The notes under the pieces are model-generated. The model worked only from the letters and a program-made list of their open reading frames with translations. It had not been told where the DNA came from and did no database searches. A DNA stretch of 53,312 bases, taken from positions 1 to 53,312 of the forward strand of contig JAJEAG010000048.1 of NCBI GenBank assembly GCA_022824265.1, in the 5' to 3' direction. Shown piece after piece: positions 36,449-45,245 of this stretch. The first letter of the stretch is position 1. Each line of letters starts with the position of its first letter. This stretch comes from Candidatus Poribacteria bacterium. Its GTDB lineage: Bacteria > Poribacteria > WGA-4E > WGA-3G. The position numbers were made by a program, and so were the translations under genes.

Positions 36449-37531
36449 TCACACCTGTTGTATAGCGTCTTTAGCTATCTCTTTTTTATTATGTCTAATA
36501 TCCTTTGCTATTTGCATAGAGATTACAATCCCACCTAACACCACTGCAATATAGATCGCAAAGAATCGTGTCAACAAGACAAACGGTGTTATATATTTCG
36601 CCGCAATAAGATTAGTCATCAATCTATCTTTTGCCAACTCTGCAAATCCGCTTGCACCAGGTGTCGGGGCAAACAACACAACAAAATTATACAACATTTC
36701 AACGACACACAGGTTCCAAAGAGATACCTCTTCACCAAACGCTTTTATCACAAAGTAACCACCAATGATCCGTGCAGCAAAAAATCCGCAAGTAAGGAGA
36801 AGACTAAGCACACATCTCCATTTATGTTCGCGTAATAACGTTATCGCGAAAGATTTGTGTTCATTGGAAAGTTGTTCTACTTTTAACTTCGCACGTTCTA
36901 AGAATGAGGAAATCGAGGGGAAACTTTTACCCACATGATCGCATAGCCACTGAAAGATACGTAAAATTAGATCCGGTTTCAAGAGTAGAAGAACAAATAC
37001 TAAAAATACAATACTGAAAATCAGAAAACTGAAAAAACTAATCCACGTGGTTTCTTTCGGTATAGAACTTGGATCAATCCACAAGATACCCCCAGCAGCA
37101 ACAATTAGAACAACCAATGTTGAAAGAAACGCAGCAATTCCGGCAGTTATCGCACCTGATAGTGGCGCACCAGCTCTTGAGTAAATATAAAGATGACCTA
37201 CTCCGCCTGTCTGAAATGGTGTAATTGCTGATACACAAATCGTTGATAGAATCGCTCGAAAACTATCACGAAATTTCATTGTCGGAGATACGACTCTAAT
37301 GAAAACGTGAAATCGAAGTCCTGCACACAACCAATCCAGAAACGTAAAGACGCATACGATTAACAAATATTCATATCGCATCTCCTGAAAAACTCGTCCA
37401 AGCTCTTCTGCTCCGCTTTTTATATCTTGGGTACCACTCCATATAAAACTAAGGAATAATCCAGCTAATGTAAATATCGTAAAGAGAATAACACCCCGAA
37501 TCATATTTTCGCGGCTCAGAGGGGCTTGCAT
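36449..37531 (-). CDS. Flippase-like/lysylphosphatidylglycerol synthase-type membrane protein (UPF0104)
   Basis: The 360-residue protein has about eight membrane helices. Motifs typical of the YbhN/AglD-like family are present: TPFQTGGVGHLYIYSRAG and the C-terminal LFAPTPGASGFAE. Such proteins are linked to lipid or lipid-linked sugar movement, though biochemical roles are mostly unproven. It stands alone between two spacers, with R2 just upstream. Confidence 0.85.
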   Translation of the reverse strand: MQAPLSRENMIRGVILFTIFTLAGLFLSFIWSGTQDIKSGAEELGRVFQEMRYEYLLIVCVFTFLDWLCAGLRFHVFIRVVSPTMKFRDSFRAILSTICVSAITPFQTGGVGHLYIYSRAGAPLSGAITAGIAAFLSTLVVLIVAAGGILWIDPSSIPKETTWISFFSFLIFSIVFLVFVLLLLKPDLILRIFQWLCDHVGKSFPSISSFLERAKLKVEQLSNEHKSFAITLLREHKWRCVLSLLLTCGFFAARIIGGYFVIKAFGEEVSLWNLCVVEMLYNFVVLFAPTPGASGFAELAKDRLMTNLIAAKYITPFVLLTRFFAIYIAVVLGGIVISMQIAKDIRHNKKEIAKDAIQQV

Positions 37532-37597
37532 TATATAAGGTTTACCTCTATTTTAAAGTGAATTATATAATTAAGTGAATATTTCTTAGGATTTACA

Positions 37598-37694
37598 GTG
37601 TTTGTAGTCGCGCAATTCATTGCACCTCTTACCTTCATCGGTAGGCGAGGTTTCCCAACCTCGCAATAGTATCAAAGTAATTCTAAAATCTACT
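37598..37694 (+). repeat. Dispersed two-hairpin element R2, copy d
   Basis: Head GTGTTTGTAGTCGCGCAATT, internal hairpin GCGAGGTT-TCCC-AACCTCGC (37645-37664) and tail CAAAGTAATTCTAAAATCTAC. Close match to the copy at 24123-24260, minus about 40 bp before the hairpin. Confidence 0.75.
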
Positions 37695-37732
37695 ATTAAA
37701 TGGGATGAACATGGATATATGATGTATACGCA

Positions 37733-38578
37733 TTATGTCCCAGTAAGCGTTAACGTCAAACTAATATCCAATGGCATTGCTGAATGTGTCAAAGCACCGA
37801 CTGAGATAAGATCAACACCTGTTGAAGCCACTGCTTGCACACGATCCAAAGTAATTCCGCCTGATGCTTCAGTAATCGCTCGCTTGTCAATCAGTCCTAC
37901 CACCTGCTGCATGGTCTCAATGGTCATGTTATCAAGAAGTAAGATGTCTGCTCCAGCATCAAGTGCTTTATTGACCTGTTCAACAGTTTCCACCTCTACC
38001 TCTATCTTAGTAGTATGCGGTGCAGCTTGTCTTGCCCTTTCAACAGCACTAATTATCCCACCAGCTGCAACTATATGATTGTCCTTGATCAACACACCAT
38101 CGTAAAGACCAAACCGATGATTATTTCCTTCACCAACACGTACAGCATATTTTTCAAGCGCACGCCAGCCGGGGGTAGTCTTACGCGTATCAACTATTTT
38201 TACATCGTAGTCTGCTACTGCTTCAACAAAATGTGATGTTAAAGTTGCAATACCAGAGAGTCGTTGTAGAAAGTTAAGAGCAGTTCGTTCTCCAATAAGT
38301 ATTGTCTTCGCGCTACCTTCTACCTCTGCTATAGTAGCACCTACAGAAATTACATCTCCATCCCTTACAAAAGCACGAAAGGTAACATCAGAATCCAACT
38401 TTTGAAATGTACGTTCAACGACTGGGAGACCAGCGACAACACCATCGCTTTTTGCATGCACTGTACCGACTGCTTTCTGATTAGGTGACACTGTTGCCTC
38501 TGTGGTAATATCTCCAATTCCGATATCCTCAGCAAAAGCAAGGTCAAGTAAAGTGTCTACTGACTGCATATTTAGCAT
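37733..38578 (-). CDS. nadC: Nicotinate-nucleotide pyrophosphorylase (quinolinate phosphoribosyltransferase)
   Basis: This 281-residue enzyme converts quinolinate and PRPP to nicotinate mononucleotide in de novo NAD synthesis. Motifs: AEDIGIGDITTEA, VDTRKTTPGWRALEKYAVRV, GLYDGVLIKDNH, EVEVETVEQ and EASGGITLDRV. No nadA or nadB is adjacent. Confidence 0.95.
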   Translation of the reverse strand: MLNMQSVDTLLDLAFAEDIGIGDITTEATVSPNQKAVGTVHAKSDGVVAGLPVVERTFQKLDSDVTFRAFVRDGDVISVGATIAEVEGSAKTILIGERTALNFLQRLSGIATLTSHFVEAVADYDVKIVDTRKTTPGWRALEKYAVRVGEGNNHRFGLYDGVLIKDNHIVAAGGIISAVERARQAAPHTTKIEVEVETVEQVNKALDAGADILLLDNMTIETMQQVVGLIDKRAITEASGGITLDRVQAVASTGVDLISVGALTHSAMPLDISLTLTLTGT

Positions 38579-38616
38579 GTCTTACTCAATCTTCCACAAT
38601 AATGAAACAAGCATAA

Positions 38617-38675
38617 TAATATCCGTAGGGTCAAGTTTTATAAGCATTTATAGAAATCTTACCCTACGGATATTA
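38617..38675. repeat. Perfect 15-bp inverted repeat between two minus-strand genes
   Basis: TAATATCCGTAGGGT (38617-38631) and ACCCTACGGATATTA (38661-38675) pair perfectly around a 29-base A/T-rich loop. It lies just after the sugar isomerase stop and may serve as a terminator, but no U-run follows on the minus strand, so a mobile hairpin is as likely. Confidence 0.6.
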
Positions 38676-38683
38676 ATTTGTTC

Positions 38684-39595
38684 CTAATATCTTTCTAAAT
38701 AAGGTGTAAGGAACTTCTTAGCATCTTCCGTAACATCCCATGCATTTTCCCAGAAACAGAGATCAATAGAGAACCACTCACCATCATAGCCAGTTTCATC
38801 CATAATAACTGGGATAATCGCATCAAAGTCCAAAACACCGTCTCCAAACGGAGCATGAGTACTTGTGTGGTCATCATGTAGTGTGTTATCGGAATCAATG
38901 AGATGGAAGTGACCAATTTCACCCTTGAGCTGTCGCGCAAGTTCAACAACACCATTGTCACCAAGTGTCTCCTTATCACCTACCTGACGCGCTCCAACAG
39001 TTGCACACATCTGTGCATGACATGTGTCAAACATCACCTTGAAATTCGGGTGATCCACTGCCTTCGGTAAATTAATGATGTCACTCGGTTTATTGAACAT
39101 AAATCCCGGTTCAAACTCCCATAACATCAACACACCGTGATCTTCCGCAACTTGAGCACAACGCCGCCACAGAGACACAATACGATCCCACGCTTTCTCT
39201 CGCTCAACACCAGGATCAGTTTCTGCATCTGTCACAGTATCAACGCGAATTGACGGAGAACCAAGATCAAGCGCAAGTTGAAGATTACGTCTAAACAACT
39301 TGAAATAGAAATCATCTTCTTGTGCCTCATCTGACGCTGGAGCTGGATGTGACCAAAAATCTGCTGCCAATCCCGACACCTCTAAACCGTAATAACTTAT
39401 CAAACCTTTAACAGCATCACGGTCGCTTTTCATCGGGTAATCGTTGATGTCAATATGCGGTTTAAAGGCACCAATTTCAATGCCATCAAAATCCAAATCG
39501 CCAAGCCGTTTGACAACATCATCAAACGGAACAGGATTATCTTCATAAGGTCCAAAGGCATAAGCCCAACTACCAATTGACAATTTTTTTGCCAT
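38684..39595 (-). CDS. Sugar phosphate isomerase/epimerase (xylose isomerase-like TIM barrel)
   Basis: The 303-residue protein has the AP_endonuc_2/xylose-isomerase-like TIM barrel. Conserved pieces include MLWEFEPGF (metal-binding Glu), KVMFDTCHAQM (Asp and His ligands) and IGHFHLIDSD. Family members act on inositol, hydroxypyruvate, sugars or sugar phosphates. The gene is preceded by an AGGAGG-like site. The substrate is unknown. Confidence 0.88.
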   Translation of the reverse strand: MAKKLSIGSWAYAFGPYEDNPVPFDDVVKRLGDLDFDGIEIGAFKPHIDINDYPMKSDRDAVKGLISYYGLEVSGLAADFWSHPAPASDEAQEDDFYFKLFRRNLQLALDLGSPSIRVDTVTDAETDPGVEREKAWDRIVSLWRRCAQVAEDHGVLMLWEFEPGFMFNKPSDIINLPKAVDHPNFKVMFDTCHAQMCATVGARQVGDKETLGDNGVVELARQLKGEIGHFHLIDSDNTLHDDHTSTHAPFGDGVLDFDAIIPVIMDETGYDGEWFSIDLCFWENAWDVTEDAKKFLTPYLERY

Positions 39596-39649
39596 GTTTT
39601 CCTCCTAAATGTTTTATTATGCAAATTAGATAAAGTTATCAATAAAATC

Positions 39650-40867
39650 CTATGTTATTCCAGAAACCAAATTCTGAACTTCAGTTTCAAGTTCAGTCGT
39701 AATCCGCTCAACTGTATCCCTCTTCTGTGATTTGTAGGTATTGTATTCTTCCAAAATATTCTTCGGTTCTCCCGCACGAATTGACGCAACACGCGGTCCA
39801 CGCATCTTCGCTGAACCAAATACTTCTCTCTCCAACCTAAATATCACCTCAAGATAACGTTCAGGGGAATGTTCCTCAGCAACATATCCATCCGTAATCG
39901 CAATGAAATTAATTAACCGTTCCAAATCCGGGTAGAATTGCTGAAACTTCTGAAGTTGCTCCTCATGTATTTTTTGCTCATACTCCGTCATCTGATCAAT
40001 TTCTCTATATACCTCAGCATCAACAATGTTCTTCAACGCACGAACGCGGGTAAGTACATCTTTATCGGAATCGATACCCATAATTTTTTCAGCATGCGAC
40101 AATATCTGTTCCTTAAGTCCCTGAATATGTTCATTCAGCGAAACATCGGGGTCAACTTTGTATTGATATTCCTCTGCAAGTGTTGAAAGGACAGAGATAC
40201 CAATACGTCTCAAACGTTGATAACGTTCTACAGGTGTACGCGCAGACGATGGAAGTATACTACGTTCCAATTCTGTCAACGCAGTATCAATCACATTCCA
40301 CATGTCCTTAGTATAGCGATATTTAATACCGAGAGGCACAACATAGAGAGGCTTATCAATACTCTCCTTTTTCATATCGTCTATTGCCCAGAAACAAAAC
40401 TGAACAACGCCTCTTTCAAAACGCATCACCGTATCGTTCTGATGTGATATTTCTCCCTCTCCAAAAATGACAAGTGGCATCTCTCCCTCAGATAAAAGTT
40501 GACGGGTTGTTCTGAAGGCATTTCTGTCCACTGTACCACGAACTACCGAATAAACTCCCAACCGCTGCATCAAATACCCACGAACGCCACTAAACGCTCC
40601 TTTACCATAAGTCTCTCTTGCCGCCATATAGTAAAAAGGTTGAGATATATGTTTAGACAACAGAAACATCACGATAGGATCAGCAGACGCAGCATGATTC
40701 GGTGAAATTAACGCGGACTCTCCCTGAATTGATTCTAACCTAACAATAGACTCCGCATCAATGTCTAACGTTAATCCCTTCAGATGCAGCCGATTATATA
40801 ACGGCATAATCGCACTGGCAACCTTTATCACTGACAAATTAGGTTTCGGGGGCTTAAAGTCTAACAT
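39650..40867 (-). CDS. PlsC-like acyltransferase with C-terminal helical extension
   Basis: This 405-residue protein has the acyltransferase HX4D motif at His58-Asp63 (SPNHAASAD) and a second block VIFGEGEISHQND in place of the usual EGTRS. It is much longer than a typical 240-residue PlsC; residues about 215-390 form an uncharacterised helix-rich region. It probably transfers an acyl chain to a glycerol- or sugar-based acceptor. Confidence 0.8.
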   Translation of the reverse strand: MLDFKPPKPNLSVIKVASAIMPLYNRLHLKGLTLDIDAESIVRLESIQGESALISPNHAASADPIVMFLLSKHISQPFYYMAARETYGKGAFSGVRGYLMQRLGVYSVVRGTVDRNAFRTTRQLLSEGEMPLVIFGEGEISHQNDTVMRFERGVVQFCFWAIDDMKKESIDKPLYVVPLGIKYRYTKDMWNVIDTALTELERSILPSSARTPVERYQRLRRIGISVLSTLAEEYQYKVDPDVSLNEHIQGLKEQILSHAEKIMGIDSDKDVLTRVRALKNIVDAEVYREIDQMTEYEQKIHEEQLQKFQQFYPDLERLINFIAITDGYVAEEHSPERYLEVIFRLEREVFGSAKMRGPRVASIRAGEPKNILEEYNTYKSQKRDTVERITTELETEVQNLVSGIT

Positions 40868-41030
40868 CGAGTGCTACCGTTGGATCAATCAGAATATACC
40901 CATTATGTCAATTTATTGCGTATCATTAGTATGCTTGATTTGCCTATCATACCATTGAAGAATACTGTTGTTGCACTGATGCTATCTATACAGTTTTCAT
41001 TGCACTGATACTTTTGTAAAAATACATTTC

Positions 41031-41057
41031 AGCACCAGCGGTGCGGAAGGTGTATAG
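41031..41057 (+). repeat. Hairpin repeat of the ATGTGTATAG family, copy 1
   Basis: Stem GCACC-AGC-GGTGC followed by GGAAGGTGTATAG. Shares plan and tail with copies at 41081, 45144 and 51106. Confidence 0.6.
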
Positions 41058-41080
41058 AACCTGACCAAACAAATACCCAA

Positions 41081-41104
41081 AGCCCCAGAGGGGCGAAATG
41101 TGTA
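41081..41104 (+). repeat. Hairpin repeat of the ATGTGTATAG family, copy 2
   Basis: Stem GCCCC-AGA-GGGGC followed by GAAATGTGTA. The stem sequence differs from copy 1 but pairing is kept. Confidence 0.65.
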
Positions 41105-41117
41105 CCCTTCTGCATTA

Positions 41118-42224
41118 TTAAAGGTTTGGCGGATAGCAACAGATCACTTCCATCGGGGTATCACCTGTACTGACGATGACGTAACTTGACAAACATCTCG
41201 GAATAAAAACAGATTTTCCACGTTTCAGCGGTACATCTTCAAAATCACCGCGCAGTACACCCTCACCACCTAACGTTACCAAAGCATAAAAACCTTTATC
41301 AGCAGGCATACTAAGAGTCGAAGTTACGGTTAGACGTGAACATCCAAAGTACTGCAACGCTTCTTCAGGAACGATCCGGTCCTCGCGGTTATCTCCTTCC
41401 GCTCTCACAAGTTCAGGTGTTCTCCGAATGTAGTTGTTTAGATAATCTAACTCAAGCTTGTCATATTCAGCAGCATCCACCGCCAAATCCCATCCAAGAC
41501 CCAGGTGACCATCTTCACGTTCATACGGAAATCCTTCCCATTCCGCAAGTATATTCCAATCTGTCGGTTCCTGCGGTTCAAGCACACAAAGTCCTGTACC
41601 GAGTGAATGAACTATCGGTGTCCGTAGGAAATATACCTCACCAACCTTCGGTTCAACCACATGCATCAGACTCCGCAACGTTTCAATATCTTGTGCTTCC
41701 ATCAGACGACGGAATTCAGCTTTGTCTATCGCTTCTTTCCAACCAATCCATGCCTTCGCACCAGGACGCGTACCGATTAATATCCATGCCTCATTCTTAC
41801 CAAAAGGCGAATCAAGGTGTTCCTTAGCAAAATCAGGGTTCGGATGCCAATGGATAGGGATGTGTGCGCCTTCACCAACATCAAATATCTTAAGAAGTAC
41901 ACCTAAATCTGTACCAAATTTCGCAACATGTGCGCTCCCAAGTGTCTCTTCAGGAAATGCGTCTAACAACTCCTTTAATAGGACCTTCTCTCCACTCGGA
42001 AGTTGAATAATACTAAAACCTTTTTCAGGCGGATTGTCTCTACCCGGTGTAATCGCTCTATTCGTAGAAAATATCCATTCCTCTGAGTAATAATCATCTT
42101 TCGGGTCGGGTTCCCCCATAAATTCAGCGCGAAGTTTCCCACCATTATAAAAGTGTAGGTATGTATTCGGTTCTAATCCAACGGGGGCATTTAACATTGA
42201 CTGTAATTCTGTTTGTGATGCCAT
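41118..42224 (-). CDS. ManA-like class I mannose-6-phosphate isomerase family protein
   Basis: The 368-residue protein has the ManA cupin layout. Metal ligands are visible in PIHWHPN (two His), in KNEAW (Glu) and in TPIVHSLG (His). The second cupin half ends with RGKSVFIPRCLSSYVIVS. It probably interconverts a ketose and aldose phosphate or sugar. With no phospho-sugar cluster around it, mannose-6-phosphate itself is only the default guess. Confidence 0.82.
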   Translation of the reverse strand: MASQTELQSMLNAPVGLEPNTYLHFYNGGKLRAEFMGEPDPKDDYYSEEWIFSTNRAITPGRDNPPEKGFSIIQLPSGEKVLLKELLDAFPEETLGSAHVAKFGTDLGVLLKIFDVGEGAHIPIHWHPNPDFAKEHLDSPFGKNEAWILIGTRPGAKAWIGWKEAIDKAEFRRLMEAQDIETLRSLMHVVEPKVGEVYFLRTPIVHSLGTGLCVLEPQEPTDWNILAEWEGFPYEREDGHLGLGWDLAVDAAEYDKLELDYLNNYIRRTPELVRAEGDNREDRIVPEEALQYFGCSRLTVTSTLSMPADKGFYALVTLGGEGVLRGDFEDVPLKRGKSVFIPRCLSSYVIVSTGDTPMEVICCYPPNL

Positions 42225-42330
42225 AATGCTTTCCTCTCTATATCTTTATACTATAATTCTATCATTTAATTCCCAAATTTGTCAAGACGCATTTTACGCT
42301 TCAATAGGTGCATTCAATTGTCGATTTTTC

Positions 42331-42388
42331 TGTCTGAATCGCTGAAGGCATGAGTTGAATGTCTGAATCGCTGAAGACACGGGAGACA
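42331..42388. repeat. 29-bp tandem direct repeat
   Basis: Two adjacent units, 42331-42359 and 42360-42388, each begin TGTCTGAATCGCTGAAG. The inverse of the unit head (GATTCAGACA) recurs at 30721 and 50828. Confidence 0.7.
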
Positions 42389-42436
42389 CAGAAATAACGC
42401 AACAAGAACTCTACACACCCTGCACAAAATACAAAT

Positions 42437-42466
42437 TTGACAAAATATACATTTTAATGACATAAT
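42437..42466 (+). promoter_or_regulatory. Probable promoter of the second PhyH gene
   Basis: TTGACA (42437-42442), 18 bases, CATAAT (42461-42466), about 107 bases ahead of the PhyH start, leaving a sizeable 5' leader. Confidence 0.5.
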
Positions 42467-42572
42467 TCTCAGACTATTGGTAACATAGCGTGTAATTCAA
42501 ACCACAATTCATACTTTTGAGACTGACTTCGGTGCATATAACACCAACAACACACCGAAGGGAGGAATTGTA

Positions 42573-43745
42573 ATGAACGGTAATGAATCAACTGCAACGG
42601 AAACATACCGCGCATCTGCTTTTGCTGATTTCAATCCAGAACATTCAGCACCCGGTGCAACACCAGAACGTTTAGATCACCTGAAGGAACACGGGTTTGT
42701 CATTATAAACGACTTTGTCGGTAACCCATGGATTCCAAAACTTAGAGACGCAGGACGACGTGTAACTGAAGCATGTGCTCCTGAAAACAAATATGATGTG
42801 ATTGACTGCTCAAAAGGATATGTCCATAGAACAGGACAACAACAACCTTGGGCAATCCGTGGAATTATACATCCCGCTTTTGGAGAACCCAGTTTTAATG
42901 AATTCCACGGTTCAACTGATTTCTTAGATTTTGTTGCTTCTTGGTGTCACGGACTTCAACCGGAAGACCTAACCTTTAGAGGCACACTACTCTGGGCAAA
43001 TCCACGCACACACGAGAATAAACTCGGATGGCACAGAGACGAAACATGGTGGGGGACAGGTAAGTCATATTTCGCACAAAAAGAAGTACGCGGAGACGGT
43101 CCTGAAGCATACTCCGAAGAAGTGGAAAGAATTCGTTGGAAAGAAATCCAAGAAAACAATCTAAAGAGAATCAAGGAACGCAACGGTGTCAGCATGTTTT
43201 TGGCTCTTGCTGACGACGAATGTCACGAACTTGTTCCCGGTAGTCACCACCGCTGGCGAACTCCTTTTGAGCATGATGTCTTGCTACCTAAAAACATGAA
43301 AGACGCAGGTGTTCCACATACGCCAAGTTGGAATGGGTCTGACCCACTGCCTGGACAAGTCGCAATCCGCTTGAAGGCAGGTGAAGCACTCATACGCAAC
43401 GGAGCAACAATCCATACAGGACATACCGTCCCCGATCGTGAACGCAATACCTTGTCAATTGGTTGGTCAAAATGGTCAGGAGAATTCGATGGAGAACCTT
43501 CAGTCGCAGATGTCCGTCACGCATGGCAACTTGACCCAGCAGTGAGAGATGCACTCCCTCACGAATGGATGAAAACCGCTTGGGACAGATGGGCAGAAAC
43601 CCAAAAACTTGGTGATACCCTTGAAGATCGGTACACGGGGTTTGACATTAACCATATTAAATCTGGTATGGTACTCGGATGGCGCGGAGAACTTGAACGT
43701 AAAGCCGCCGCAGAAGCCGAAGCAGCAGAGGAAACTAAAGAATAA
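42573..43745 (+). CDS. Phytanoyl-CoA dioxygenase (PhyH) family protein
   Basis: This 390-residue Fe(II)/2-oxoglutarate oxygenase has His154-x-Asp156 in GWHRDETWW and a distal histidine at His281 or His284 (ATIHTGHTV). The Arg for 2-oxoglutarate is likely in DRERNTLSIGW. HELVPGSHHRWRTP is the family strand. It differs strongly from the PhyH at 22153 and is longer, so the two are not recent duplicates. A GGGAGGA site is 7 bases before ATG. The substrate is unknown; such genes are numerous in Poribacteria. Confidence 0.88.
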   Translation: MNGNESTATETYRASAFADFNPEHSAPGATPERLDHLKEHGFVIINDFVGNPWIPKLRDAGRRVTEACAPENKYDVIDCSKGYVHRTGQQQPWAIRGIIHPAFGEPSFNEFHGSTDFLDFVASWCHGLQPEDLTFRGTLLWANPRTHENKLGWHRDETWWGTGKSYFAQKEVRGDGPEAYSEEVERIRWKEIQENNLKRIKERNGVSMFLALADDECHELVPGSHHRWRTPFEHDVLLPKNMKDAGVPHTPSWNGSDPLPGQVAIRLKAGEALIRNGATIHTGHTVPDRERNTLSIGWSKWSGEFDGEPSVADVRHAWQLDPAVRDALPHEWMKTAWDRWAETQKLGDTLEDRYTGFDINHIKSGMVLGWRGELERKAAAEAEAAEETKE

Positions 43746-43763
43746 AACAAGCACATATACACT

Positions 43764-43794
43764 AAGGTTGGCATGTGAATAACCTGTCAACCTT
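43764..43794. terminator. Bidirectional terminator candidate between convergent genes
   Basis: AAGGTTG-G-CA and TG-T-CAACCTT pair across a 10-base loop in the 57-bp gap between PhyH (plus) and the methyltransferase (minus). The flanks are only mildly T-rich. Confidence 0.45.
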
Positions 43795-43802
43795 AACAAT
43801 CC

Positions 43803-44993
43803 CTATCCTCCATCTTTCTTCAAAATCACAATCCGATTACTATTCGTCCCCTTTTGATTGTTAGAAACACCCCAAAAATTTGCTGTCTTCGTGAAATTTT
43901 GAGAATTAATCATCAACTTGTCAGGTAAAAATCCCGCATCCAACGATGCTTTCGCAACAGCATTTTCCAATAACACTTCTCCTTTACGCACCTCTCCCAC
44001 CTCAAAAGCTATCCTACCAGACGGCTTTAGTAAACGATGCAGTTCCACAAAGACATCTGTCATCCGATCAACCCAATCATCAAGAGATCTTATTTGCCAA
44101 ATCTTCCCTCTCTCAATTTCTATATTACAAAACCACATGCGCAACCAATTATCCTGTTCATAGTCTACAGTATCAAGAAATGGCGGGGAAGTAACGACTA
44201 AATCAACCGATTCGTCCGTAATTTGCGGTGTGTGATCTGCCGATTCAGCAAGAAGCACACCATCATCACGACTATAATCATCAGGAAGACTATGACGTAA
44301 CAACTGCTTCGACTTACGCAGTATCAACGCTTTCGTATCGCGATATTCTGGTGTCTGATTCCGTTTCTCATTGATTTTTCGTTGGGAAGTAACTGATGCC
44401 GCAAGATTTGGAGGCAGTGTAAAAACCGAGAAAAAACCAGAAGAATGTCCTGTAAGACGACTACAAGCAACCATCTGTAACCAAGCATCAACCGTATCTA
44501 TTTCTCCATCTTCAAAATAGGATCGCCATCCATATATTTCTCTGAGCGTCTCTTCATGGAAAAAGACTAAAAGATCACGGTCTAATTCTGCTTCAAATGA
44601 TAAGTCAATTTCAGACAATCTTTCTTCAATTTTCGCTATTGTCGGTGGATTGAGACGCGGGTTAGTCAGAACTTTAGACAGAGGATTTATATCATTACCG
44701 ATAGCTTTATGACCGTGAAGTTGTGCCTCAATTAGCGTAGTACCACGCCCCATAAACGGATCATAAACAACAGATTCTGGTTCACAAAACTTTTTGATAA
44801 AATATGCAGGCAATTGCGGTTTATAACAGGCGCGATATGAAATCTCATGGATAGAATGTCCCGCACGTTGTTTCGCAGTCCAGAATTCACCCACTTCTAT
44901 AGGAACAGAAACAGTATAACTATGTGGACGGTTAAAATCAAAAGCTAATTGAATTGGATCCATAAGCTCTGTTCTAAAGCGGTTATCATACAT
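43803..44993 (-). CDS. DNA methyltransferase (N4/N6-type)
   Basis: The 396-residue enzyme has the SAM-binding motif DPFMGRGTT (residues 78-86) near its N-terminus and the catalytic motif TSPPF at 268-272. This order (motif I before motif IV) and the TSPPF variant fit an amino-methyltransferase, more likely N4-cytosine than N6-adenine. The region between (about 130-250) could carry target recognition. No endonuclease gene is adjacent. Start is ATG 44993; ATG 44963 (MDPIQLAFDF) is possible. Confidence 0.85.
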   Translation of the reverse strand: MYDNRFRTELMDPIQLAFDFNRPHSYTVSVPIEVGEFWTAKQRAGHSIHEISYRACYKPQLPAYFIKKFCEPESVVYDPFMGRGTTLIEAQLHGHKAIGNDINPLSKVLTNPRLNPPTIAKIEERLSEIDLSFEAELDRDLLVFFHEETLREIYGWRSYFEDGEIDTVDAWLQMVACSRLTGHSSGFFSVFTLPPNLAASVTSQRKINEKRNQTPEYRDTKALILRKSKQLLRHSLPDDYSRDDGVLLAESADHTPQITDESVDLVVTSPPFLDTVDYEQDNWLRMWFCNIEIERGKIWQIRSLDDWVDRMTDVFVELHRLLKPSGRIAFEVGEVRKGEVLLENAVAKASLDAGFLPDKLMINSQNFTKTANFWGVSNNQKGTNSNRIVILKKDGG

Positions 44994-45076
44994 AAAAACA
45001 CTGTGTTGGTAATCTGTAGACTGTGTTCAACGGAGTATACCCATTGTTGTCAATTTAGTGACGACCCTGTCCTGTT

Positions 45077-45097
45077 GGTGAGGTATCCTGACCACAC
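45077..45097. repeat. Degenerate member of the TTTCC-loop hairpin family
   Basis: GGTGAGG-TAT-CCTGACC folds with one internal mismatch and resembles the hairpins at 50557 and 37645. Confidence 0.4.
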
Positions 45098-45143
45098 AAT
45101 AAGAATCAATTTAATAGAAGATTTATGTGTTTAACAAATGTAT

Positions 45144-45163
45144 AGCCCCAGAGGGGTGACAGG
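45144..45163 (+). repeat. Hairpin repeat of the ATGTGTATAG family, copy 3
   Basis: AGCCCCAGAGGGGTGACAGG: stem with the same CAGAGG core as the copies at 41081 and 51106; the tail is degraded. Confidence 0.5.
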
Positions 45164-45245
45164 TGGAAAAAACCAATCTTGCAAGGGAGTAAACTGTTTT
45201 AGTAAACCCAATTCAAAGAAAATAAAAAATTGTCCAACAATACTA

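Larger units (their letters stand above)
42225..42572. other. Intergenic region with tandem repeat and promoter
   Basis: The 348-bp gap between divergent genes holds a 29-bp direct repeat (42331-42388: TGTCTGAATCGCTGAAGRCA units) and a promoter at 42437-42466. No gene is supported. Confidence 0.75.

Noticed and set aside
40868-41117. Possible small gene or regulatory RNA in this spacer
   Set aside because: Only two hairpin repeats and a short repeated TTGCACTGAT motif; no open frame or promoter.
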